Shown in pieces: positions 26,601 to 38,600 of a stretch of DNA of 64,000 nt. Origin of the DNA: Uloborus plumipes. Its lineage: Eukaryota > Arthropoda > Arachnida > Araneae > Uloboridae. The notes under the pieces are model-generated. The model did not search any database. It was given only the letters and a program-made list of their open reading frames with translations, and had not been told where the DNA came from. A program made the position numbers and the translations under genes. The stretch is from positions 24,307 to 88,306 of the forward strand of contig JAXGGA010004449.1 of assembly GCA_038373865.1 (NCBI GenBank). The letters run 5' to 3'. Numbering within the stretch: the first letter of the stretch is position 1; each line of letters starts with the position of its first letter.

Positions 26601-29600
26601 AATTTGTAGGAAAGGGTTAGTTCAGAAAGTGGAGGATTTTCAGTGGCGTTCAGGTTTATGTAGTCCCTTTGAAAAATGTGCATGCACTAGTCAACAGTTT
26701 TTTTTAGGTTTTCCCCATTTTGGCATTTTTTGGTGTTATGGTACGTATTCGGGCTTACAAAATTTTGAGTACTCATCCGTTCATTTTGGTCTTCAAAATT
26801 GTTTTTGGTTTCGGCGATTTTTTTTTATCTATTTGCATTTGACTTTGTTGGTACCTCATCTAAATCAAGCATATCTTGGGCGTCATTGGAAATCTAGAGC
26901 AGTCTTCAGTTGGAAATAAGCGAGGGTGTTGTATAAAAATTTCTCACAGAGAGGAGGTCATGTAAATGTGTTGGTGTCAAAGTAAACATGATCAGGTCAA
27001 GAAGGAAGAAGAGGAAAGTTGTTCTGCTGTATTTTGGGGATGATATATATATAAATGTGTTATATTTTTGGTCTCTAAGTATATTAAGTTTGTATATTAC
27101 ATGTTAATTGTATTTGATATGTTAATGCTTTGTCAGTAGGTGTTTCGTCTGGACAGTTCGGTAAGTGCATCGTCTCCAGGGTTGGTTTTTCGCGCTTTGT
27201 TCTTGTTGAAAGGGGGAATTGTGGAATGAATTCATTAGCTTAATGAGTCATTTGCATTTCTTCAATTTAATTCATCCACAAGTGTTGGAAAGTTTCGATT
27301 TTGGTCAGGCAGAACGTTCGCCATTTCTTTCTCACTGTGGTTGTTTTTCGAGCAACGATTGGGAAAAGAGAATCGGATTTTTTCGCTGCCGTGACGAATT
27401 TGATTGACAGGTGAAAGTTTCATTCTGTGGGGTATGACGTCATGGTTTGGGCGAGAAGCCGTTGTTTTCTTTCTTTTTTGTTTAGCTGGGCTTGTTTTTG
27501 TGCTGAGATTCTTTTGGAAATATGGCGTGATTGGACGAGAGGGATTTGAGTGACAGTTGGCCTGTGAAAATCCGTTGGTGGAATGATGTAACTTGAAATG
27601 TTCTAGAATGTTCGATGGGCTTCGATTTGGAACTTTCTGCGGGGTTTGTAACAGAAAAACGGAGAGACGCTATCGAACCGTGATGGTGTGAGGACGTGTT
27701 GTGGAAGACTCCTTGTGATGGAGTTAAGCGTCTTCGGGGGATAAAAACCCGGAAATTTATGTAGCCTCGGGGTTGTCGCTGACAATGTTCTGTAATGACT
27801 TTTGTGTCTCGACGGAGTATAAAATAGAACTGTAACGATGTATTGTGCCTTTTCGAAGAGGAATAAACTCTACTGATGAAGGATTACCTTTGGATTACTT
27901 AATTTTGGTGTGATTATCTACTTCTAGTGTGTGTGTGTGTATTCGCGTAACATTTAGATTGGATTTCCAGACGACCCTCGGTCAATGGATACTAGGACTA
28001 AGTGAAAGGACCGGACGATTTCTTGATGGTGAGTCGTTACATTTTTGTTTCTGAACCTCTTACGTTAAAGGGTGCCAAAATTCTTACCAGTAAATGCATA
28101 TTGTCTTTGTTTATTTTTTTTGTATCGTACCGAGGCAGAGATCAGTCTCAAATCTCGATTAGTGGACATTTCTGATTTAGTGGGAGTTTCAGAGTCACCT
28201 GAACCTCCTGCCGGACCTTGGGGCGCACTACGACAATGTACTAGTCTTTGGTCTTATACCGAATCTAGTCGCACCACTTGTGCCATAATTACTGACTTTT
28301 TCAAATACTATACGATCACACTTCTTCGTAGGCCGTCTCAACGTGACAGACAGCATAAGCTACCAAGCACCAGGTGCTAAGGACTTTGTATTTGTTAAAG
28401 ACTCGGAAGGCAATAAATCGAAAGTGCAAAAAAATACATATGTGTGACTCTTGGATTGGCTCACGAAACATTCAAAAAAGAAAACCCAAACATAAAAATT
28501 GGCCGCTCCAAATTTTGTGAATTGCGTCCTCCTCACATTTGTCTGAGGCATGAAACCCCAGCTAATTTATGCTTATGTATCTATCACGAAAATGTTAGAC
28601 TTTTACTTGAAGGAATAAGTTGTTTACCAAATAGTACATCTGATTTAGTTAAAATTATTGTTTGTCATAATTCAAAAGAGGAATGTTATTATCAAACATG
28701 TGTTAGCTGTGGTGGTTTAAAAAATCTTCAAACTGCGCTTCAAAACGCAGAAAGTCTTGATGAAGACATTAAGTTATTTCAGTGGATGAAAGACGAAACA
28801 AATGCTATAGCAAAACAAAAAATCTGCCAAACAATGAATGAAGCAATAGAAAAATTAAGAGGAAACTGCCCCAATTTCTACAACATATTTTCATAAAGGA
28901 ACAACAAGAAATCTTCTTTGAAAGCTTAAAAAACAATATGCAGTCAAATGTATTACTCTTACATTTTGACTTTAGTGAAAACTACAGTTTTTTCTCGCAA
29001 GATGAGATCCAATCTGCCCATTGCGTCTCAAAATCTTGCACAGTTTATACCGCCATGGCCTACTTCATTTATGGGAGTAATAAAAAATCTGTACTAATTG
29101 TAGTGATATCCGATTATCTACACCATGATAAATATGCTGTTTCAGTATTCAATAACGCCATTACTAAAAAAATTAAAAATGATTTTTCTGATATCCCAAT
29201 TTCAAAAATTGTTTACAAGTCTGATGGAACTGCCCAGCATTTCAAGCAGAAGTATTCCATTTGTTTGTCAATGTTTCAACCAAATGATGTGGAATGGCAT
29301 TTTACTGTAACAGGCCAGGGTAAAAGGCCAATTGATTGTGTAGGTGGAATTGTAAAACGTCGAGTCAGAGAAGCAACCAGATCCAGAAAGATTAACCCAT
29401 CTAACGCTGAAGAATTCTCAACGTCAGCTCGAGAAATTTGCAAAAATATCACTATACTATATGTTCCAGAAAGTAAAATTGAGGCAGAAAAAAATCGCCT
29501 AGATCAACTATGTTGTCCATCGGGAAATGAAATATTCGCAATCCCTAATACACAAGAACATTTTACTCTTTTATTAAAATCGATGATTATATTTTAAAGG

Positions 29601-32600
29601 CATCCAACATAAGCTGAAATCCTAAACAATATATTAAATTTAACATGAGAACAGGAGAAAGTGATATAAAAATGGGCAATAGTGAAAAGGGAGAAATGAG
29701 TGAAAGTAACATAATGCAAATTGTTAGGGAATACATATCTTAAAGGCAAAATCTTAATTCTAACTAATTTGACCGCGCAAAATCAGAAGAAAAACTACCC
29801 CAACACTCAAGAACTTTGAATATATAACATACATTATCCAGGATCAAAATAATTATGTTACTTAGCTGTGTGATAGAAGATCAACTTGTTCAGGCATATA
29901 TGAGACAGTTTTGAACTCATAGCGTTTTATTTAACTGAAGAACATTTGAAGATCTAGCTTCATGCTTCTTACATGAAAAACAAGTGGCTCTCCAAGTTTG
30001 GCAAGTGGTGCGTGCTTTTAAGGCAACAAACAGGTACTTTGTTGCAGCGCCACCTGCCAAAGCATCAATTCAAAACATGCAAATTATAAAAATGAATAAT
30101 TAAATAATAGTTCAAAAGTTACTCAACTCGAGCAGTTTCTCTACACAAATCGGTACTCCCCCCAATTACGCCGAAATATTTTATCAGGTACAAAATTTGA
30201 TCAGGGTGGTGCCAAAGTTGTAGAAGGAGGAGGTTTCGTGGAAGTGTCCAGCAGGAAGGGTCCTATTTTCAAAGCTACTCTTAAAAATGGAATGTATGTT
30301 GTTAAAACTGTAGATAGTGAACTCTCCGAGAATAATCAAATCAATGTCAATCCAGATCCAAATTGTAACGCAGTAAATTTAGAAACTTGGCACAAGCGTT
30401 TTGCTCATGTAAACGCCGATTATATCAGGCATACGGGTGATTTACAAGCTGTGAATGGCTTACCCAAATTTAAAAGTACAAAACTTGATTGTGATAATTG
30501 TAAAATGGGGAAGCACAAACGCGTAAGTTTCAAGCCTGTAGAGTACACGCGCTCGAAAAGACCCCTCGAGACTCTTCATTCCGATGTTTGGGGGCCATAC
30601 TATGTTAAAGGAAGGAATGGAGAAAGGTACTTTTTATCCAGCATTGATGATTATTCTGGCAGGTGTTCACTATACCCTATGAATAGTAAAGATCAAGTCA
30701 AGATGAATAGTAAAGATCAATTAACTGAATTGCCAGAAAATACTGTGCCAATTGGATCGAGATGGGTTTTTACTGTTAAGAAAGATGGGGAAGGCCAAAT
30801 AGTTCAATATAAAAGTAGACTTTGTGCACAAAGCCATACTCAGATTAAAAACCTAAATTTTTTTGAGACATACTCTCCAATTGTCCAGTTTGGTGTAATT
30901 CGTTTTTTTTTTTGTAAGTTTAGTAGTGTACCAAAAATGGTTGCATGTTCAACATGATATTAAATGCGCATATTTGCATACACCTCTTGATGAAATTGTC
31001 TACAAGCGCCAACCTCCTGGTCACGAAATTAGAGGAAAGGAACATTTATTCTGTAAATTGAAAAAGGCCATCTACGTCCTACACCAAAGTGGTCGCTTGT
31101 GGTACTATGAAATAGACAAAGTTTTAGGAAATATTAGTTTTACAAAGTTTTCAAGTTGTAATTGTGTTTATTTTAATCAGTATGTTATTTTGCTTTTATA
31201 TGTAGACGATATTGTTTTATTTGGTAAAAATATTTGTCATATAAATAGTGCAATCAACATGCTGAATGAACACTTTGAATTAAAAATTTTAGGAAAAACA
31301 AATAAATTATAAGGAGTTGACTTTGTAAATGTTGAAAATGACTTATGTTTAAGTCAATCTGAATATATCCAAGAAATTTATGAACGTTTTGAAAATTTTA
31401 ATATTCCTATTTCATCTTTACCCATAAGCAAAGGAGTGATTTTGCCCTAAAACAGAAAATTAAATGTTGAAATATCCCTATAGAAACTTAGTTGGCTGTT
31501 TAGCATTTGTTGCAAACAGGACTCTTCCTGACATCGCGTATGCAGTAAATCTTTTTAGTCAGTTTCAGTCTAATCCTAGTATTGTACATTGGAATGGTCT
31601 TTTAAAATTACTCTGATACGTTTGGCAAACCAAAGATTTAAAGCTAAAGTTAAGATGCAACAAAATTCAAATAATCACATACTCAGATGCTGATTTTGCA
31701 TCGAATCGTGAAGATTGCACTTCGTTAGGTGGTCAATTAGTCTTGATAGATAGGTCGCCGATAGAATGGCGTACTTTTAAACAACACAGTGTAAGCTTAT
31801 CCACCATGGAAGCTGAACTGGTTGCAATGACAGAATCTGCTAAGGAGACAGTGTATTATGATAGAATGTTAAAGGAATGCATCGAACATAAAGTAATTAA
31901 AAGTACAATAATTAAATCCATTCTTTTTGTTGACAACCAGTCAACACTTGACTTTGTTAAATCGCCTATCGAAAACCACAGAAATAAATATATCGGTATG
32001 AAACGATTTTTTATTAGGGATCTTATTCATGAAAATATCTTTGAAGCAAAACATGTTAGGAGTAAGGACAACATGACCGATATTTTCACGAAGCCTCCAA
32101 ACCGACTTGAATTACAAAGATTTATTGAAAATTTCTTCATAAAAATATAATATTTTTTTTTCATACTATCTTGTTGGATAGATTATCGAGATGTCTTTTG
32201 TATTTACATCATTTTTGTATTTGGAATGTATTCCTCCATATGATGCATAAAGTGTAACTGTAACCGCTAAGCGGATTCTAACTGTAAAACTGTTTTCGTT
32301 TTTGTTGTTCTGTCGTAATGTCGTTGGAATAAACGTGCTGTGAAAATGGTCCTCTTTCTTTACCATTAATACACCTAGTTATACCCAGTACATATCAGTA
32401 TTAATGCTCTTGCAATTTTGGATAATTTAATTTCCCACTCTCATGCTCCTGTCACCTTTTGGTATTCATTCCCGGGTTGTTAGGACTGCCACAAGAACCG
32501 TCTCAGAGTGGTGCATTATTTAAGTTAAAAGTCAGATAATGACCGAGGGGATGAATGGCGGGGAGGATTGAAGCATGTGGGTCATTTCGCGGGCGTGTTA

Positions 32601-35600
32601 TTCTTTTATTTTAGTAAGTCTCTAGTTTTATAAAGTTTTTGGACACGCCACTAGGTCCCGTCCATATTTGTAATTGATTTATTGATGGAACGATGATATA
32701 AATTTTTTTGAGTGGAAAATTTACCCTTTTTGAATAGAATTTTTGAATTTGAATGAAGTTTAAAAAAAGATAACTTGTTAACTAGTGAGAATAAACTAAC
32801 TGAGAATTATTGATAATACCCTTTAAGAGTTCGTTTTTGAAGAACTGTTACTTGTGAATAGGAAAAGAAAAAATTCAATAGAAAAATTGGTAACCAGGGA
32901 CGTCATTTCAAGTTTTTCCAGGGGGGGGGGGGCAAAGGGTAAAAACACAATACAATTTCACCAGAGAACAACGAAAACCACGCCCACTTCTATGTAAATA
33001 CATTGATTTCTCAAAGTCAGGGGGGGGCAAATGACCCCCCCCCCTGCCCCCCCCCCCTACATGACGGGCCTGTTGGTAACCTTGTATAAGAAATAAATAT
33101 TAGAAAATTTGAGTGAATTGAAGGTTATAATTTTTTTTTTCACAAGGCAAAAAGTTAGAAGTTCTAGATTCTTTGTATAATATGTGCTAATTTGGACAGT
33201 TACTTGTGTGTTCTTTATATTTTTTTTTCAGGAGAACTTTACACTTAGATGGACTGTAAAACTAATTAGGACATTTTATGAGAAATTGAAAGGAACTTTA
33301 ATTTTTCTTTGAAGATATTGTTGCCGCACGAGAGATGCACCTGAATATTTAAATTTGTTTGATATTTTTGTCTGTGATGTTACATGTTTATAACTTGTTG
33401 ATTGTTATTAGGAATTTATGTGCTAACATTGTTGTTGTTGTTGTTAACTTTTTAAAAAGGATATGGCTAAATTTAAAAATTTGTTTCTTTAAGAATTCAT
33501 AGAAAGTTTAAGTTATACTGTTTAGAAAAAAAAAATAATTATTATGGTAACGGGGAGGCCTTGATAGACTAGGCAGTCTAGTATTTAGAAATGATTTGAT
33601 TACCATTATTATTTATGTTTCGTTCCTTAAAAAACAACTAAACTGTTTTTCCTATATGCTAATCAGGCTCATGACGTCACGCCTTGAACACGTCCCGTGA
33701 TCAACCCTTTGGCGTACAACGTCATTCACACAGGCGTAGTGCTTTTAGCCAATAGCCTTGCCCTTGCACTTGTTGCTCATATATCGGTGCTCAGTCCGGT
33801 CAGCCCTTTAGCCGTTGACTCTTGAAAGGCAAGTCGACTCGCTCCAACCTTGAGCGTGTCTTGGCTTTTAAATGCCTTAACCTTTTTGAGAATTAGCAAA
33901 CTGATCGTTTTATATAATGGCAGGGCATTATCTGTATTAAGTTTTTAGTAATGTTTATTATTGTTTACGGACTGTTTTTGCTGTTTCTACTTTTTACTAC
34001 TGTTGTTATTCTTTTCGTCATTTACATTAGTTAAATAAATAGTTTATTGTTATATAGTCATCCTCTTTTTTCACTCGAGCTCTTAACAGGATGCTAACTC
34101 TGCTACATATTAGAAAGATTGATGGGCACAACTTTAATCGAAAATCTCATCTATCACATTTGAATCGAAAAAGCCAGCCCACAAACAGGTTTCTCATTCG
34201 TTCTCCGTGACGTCATGGTCAAAGAACTTTGAAGCGAGAGAATTGCTTAACCCAATTTCATTTCACGTTTTGATTTTTCCGTGCTTGTTAGCCTTTGCGT
34301 TCTGATCCAAATTATGTCTTCAACCGTTGCTTCTACTAAGCGAAATAGTGTTAGTTACACAGCAGACTTCAAATTAAAAGTTATTGAGAAAGCTGCTGAT
34401 GTTGGGAATCAGGAGGCCGCAAGGATTTTCAATGTGAACCAGTCTAATGTCAAGCTCTGGAGAAAAAACAAGTCCAAGTTCGAAACATGCGACTGCCGCA
34501 AATGGGCCGACAGACGCGGGAAGCCTCACTGGCCGGAATCGGAGAAGGAGCTTCTTTGGTGGGCCCTGGCTGAAAGGGAAAACGGAAGAGCCTTGGTGTT
34601 CAACATGGATGAAGTGCCGCTGCAATTTGACATCCTTCCAACAAGGACCGACGATGTCCAAGGGACCAGCAGCATCCCTATCAACACGACTGGCCATGAA
34701 AGAACTTCTTTTAGTCGTGTTGTGATGCATCAAACGGGGCAAAATTGCCCTCCATGATAATATTTAAGCGGAAGACACTTCCAAAAGAAAATTTTCCGAA
34801 AAGTGTTGAGATAAGGGTGAATCCAAAAGGGTGGATGAACGAAGACGTGATGCTCTCGTGGCTAAAGAGCATTTGGAGGAAACGAAAAAATTTGTTTTTC
34901 CACCCTAAAGCTCTTTTAATCATGGACTTCATGAAGGCCCATCTAAAAGACATTTCAAGCTTTCGAATGACATAAGACTTGAAAATGTGTAGGAAATATT
35001 ACTTCCCTATTTTATCGAATTTCCGCTAAGAATTCCAATAGAAAAAGGACGAAATGGAATTTTTGAAAAATCGCTTTGAGGTGCAAAACTAAATGCTACC
35101 AACTAATTTTGTGCCACGTGTCATGAAAATTGACCGAACGGTTTTGCCGCTACGTGCGTAACAGAAGTCAAGATAGACCTACCTTCAGCTTTATTAGTAG
35201 TAGAGATTATATTTATGTGGTGTTTCATCCCGATGAACATCTGTGACTCTTTAATCAATTGTAACGAATGACGTAATAATATTCATACGCACGGACGGAT
35301 CACGAATGTAACGCGGTTTTCTAGCAGTCAGAACAAGGACGCTGTCGAGGAGAGACTGCGCATGATGATGTTATTGTTGGGTCTAAAGACCTTTATTTTT
35401 GTTCCCAGACTCACAGGGCTATGTATTATTAAAAATTAAAAGTACAAATTAAAGTAAAAGTAATGTACGAACCTCTTCTCCCCACGTTTAATTCATCATG
35501 CTGGCGCAGCACACTTCAAACCAATCGTGGCCATCTTCCAAATCAAAACATAAGTGTTGAGTTGTTTGTGTTTAGCTGCTGCATAGTTTTCGTGGTTCGG

Positions 35601-38600
35601 AGTCGGTTGTTTAGTGGAGGAAAATCCAACTGGGCTCATATGTAAATGAGCAAGGCATTATGGAGATTACATGTGATGTACGCTGACGCAATAGGCACGA
35701 TAAATAGCGGGCACTACCGATGCTCTCTCTCTCTTCCTTTTTCGCCTTGTCGCTTCGAGCGTGCCTCACCACGGTAGCTGCGTAGGCAGCCTTGAGCGTC
35801 TAGTGGTGTTAGCCATGCTTGGCTTGAATTTACAGTAGTGGCTTGTAAATCCACTTTATAGCTTTTAAATTAATGAGCTCATAATAGTTTTCGTCTTTAA
35901 AAGTTTTTTCAACAACAACAAAGAGTACTAAGTCCTGGACCGTGATGTCATGAGTGAAATTGACCAGGTGAAGAGTGACAAGTTATTTTTCTTAGTGGCC
36001 GGGTCTCATTATGTTTAATGAACCCGGGGACAGCTGCTGCTGACGTCGAAGATAATTGATGTGTTGGAGCGTCGCCAGGAGACCGAACGGGCCAGCCAGA
36101 TTGTACCGAGCCAGGGGCTCAAGTTCGCCTGATTCCCGGGAACGTGTCATCGAATGCCGGAGCTCAGACTTGGTGACATTCAACCTATTTGTTATCCTCT
36201 GACTTCAACTACCTAATTAGGCAGCTTTTTTGAATTGATTTTTAGAACTTTAACTTTAACTTTAATTCATATGTTTTGAGAAATAATAAACTTAAGTATT
36301 TTTGGAGATATTGTCTTTTAACTTGTCTCTTTCACGGACACTTCACGGCGCATTTAATTTTTCATGGCTTTAACTTAGTTTTGTCTCCTAGTGACTTTAA
36401 ACTAAATTTAAATTAAACCCTATTGTGGTAATCAAAGCCAACAGTGGTAGCAGAGCGTCAAGTAGCAGAAGCTATTAGGTCAAGTGTCCGTTTTTTTTTT
36501 GAAGAGCAAGTTTTTCTATTTTCAAGAATATGGATAGGGATTATCGAATAATTGTAAAGCTAAATACCCAAAATTGGCAATCCTGGTGTCGTAATATGAA
36601 AATGATTCTAATAGAAAGAGATCTTTGGGAGAATACCCAGACGAAATTGGGGGAAACGGCAACAGCCGATGAAAAGAAAAAACGGGGCCAGGCAATGGCA
36701 ATTATCTACCTTAACGTGGAGGAAGATATTAAGCATTTAATCAATGATTTGGATGATCCCCACGAAATTTGGAATGCTTTAAAATTAAATTTTGAACCCC
36801 CATCTTTAGCCAGGATTGCTGCATTATGGGAACAATTTTTTTCAACTCGTATAAATGAAGATGAGTCAGTTGGCATGTTTGCCGCAAGGTTAAAAAGTAT
36901 TCTGCGCCAGCTAGAGGACGCGAATTATAAAATGGATGAAAAACTTAAAGCTTTTCAATTAATTAGGAACCTAGGTCAAAATTTTAGAGGCATTGTTCAG
37001 ACAATATACAGGTGGGGGGAATCAAAATTTACTTTTTCAAAGGTTTTGGAGGAACTACTCGCTGAGGAGGGTAGGAATAAATTTTTGGGGGATGAATCTG
37101 AGAATCTAACATCGGGGGGAAGTACTTTTTTGACTCAAAAGAAACATAATGTGGAGAGGAGAGGTTCAGGCTTTAAAAATAAAGTCTGTTTTTCGTGTGG
37201 AAAAAAAGGCCACATTTCTAATCGGTGTTGGAGCAAAGATAAAAAATGGAACCCCCAAAGAAATCAGAACTCCCAAAAGAAAAATATTCCTCAAGCAGCT
37301 ATGCTCTGTACAATAAATGAAGTAGAGGCCCACAATACTAATGCAAATTTAAGCAATAATGATTTTCTTTTTGATAGTGGAAGCACGTTCCATTTCGCGA
37401 AAGATAGAAATTTGTTTTGCGAATTTCAAGAAATTAAAAATACTAAGTTAGAAGTTGCTGTGAGCGGAGCTGAAGGAAAAATTGAGGGAGTAGGAAAAAT
37501 AAAATTTCAAGTAATATCAGATAATGGCCCAGTAAATATTATTTTGAATAAAGTTTATTTTGCTCCATCGCTGAGGAGAAATTTGATCTCTGCGTCAAGT
37601 ATCGACAGTATGGGTTTCAAACTCAGATGGTACCCAGGCAGAATTTGTGTTTTTAATAAGGATAATGTTAAACTTTTCACTGCTCACCTGGAGGATAGAC
37701 TTTATTTTGTAAAACCATCATGTTTTTTGTTCGATAAAAATATGCCTCAAGCCAATGTATCTGAAGGAAAGGGTTTAGACTTGGAATTGTGGCATAATAG
37801 ATTTTGTCATATAAATTGTAATACTATTTTAGAAACTGAAAAACAAAATTGTGTCTATGGCCTACATATAAGTAACAGTAAAGTTAGCAGGTGTGAACCA
37901 TGCATGTTAGGGAAAAAACGTAGGCGTTCGTTCAAACCCATCCCAGGACCTTATACAAAGGCCCCTCTTGAATTGATTAGCATGGATTTAATGGGACCCC
38001 TCCCACAGGAAAGTTTTAATGGTAAACGGTACATTTTTTCTTTAATCGATGATTTTTCAAGAAAAGCAACAGTGTTTTTCCTTAGAACCAAGGATGAAGC
38101 TTTTGATTATTTTGTACGCTACCAAAGGCGGGTAGAAAGATTCTTGGGGAAGAAAATTTTGGCCGTAAAATCAGATAATGGGGGGGAATTTGATAATGAA
38201 AATTTTAAGAATCATTTCAGGAAAGAAGGGATTAGGATTGAACGAACGAACACGTATACACCAGAACAAAATGGAATGGTAGAAAGATACAATTTAACCT
38301 TAGCCAGTGCCATGAGAACTATGCTAAAATCAGCCGGGTTGTCCCAGGAATTTTGGACAGAGGCTGTAATGTGCTTTAACTACGTCCGCAATCGTACAGT
38401 GTTAAAAGGTAGGGGAAAAACCCCATTTGAGTTGTTCTGCGGTAGAATTCCTTCTGTGAAACATATCCGTAGATTTGGGTGCGTTGCCATAAGAGGCCTA
38501 CCCAAGCATAAGTTGAAAAAATTCGACATGCGTGGGAAAAAGGGCATTATGATGGGATATGCGACTCAAACCAAAGGGTACAGAATCTGGGACGTAGAAG

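Larger units (their letters stand above)
17791..28348 (+). mobile_element. full-length gypsy (Ty3) LTR retrotransposon
   Basis: 10,558 bp: 5' LTR 17791-18920, primer site 18926-18937, Gag-Pol 19522-25437, a 1.8-kb non-coding 3' region, polypurine tract, 3' LTR 27220-28348, GACAG duplications on both sides. The two LTRs differ at roughly nine positions plus one indel in 1130 bp by eye, so the insertion is recent, and the coding frame is uninterrupted. Nothing obvious is missing for autonomous activity. It lies inside a DFSENY-family gene and antisense in the host intron. Confidence 0.95.

Noticed and set aside
25438..27207. Possible envelope gene downstream of gypsy Gag-Pol
   Set aside because: Only short frames without a signal peptide, furin-type site or transmembrane arrangement.
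35090..35207. RTE-like LINE 3' end
   Set aside because: Only a loose resemblance to typical 3' tails; no reverse transcriptase or repeat tail, so kept only as a weak note.
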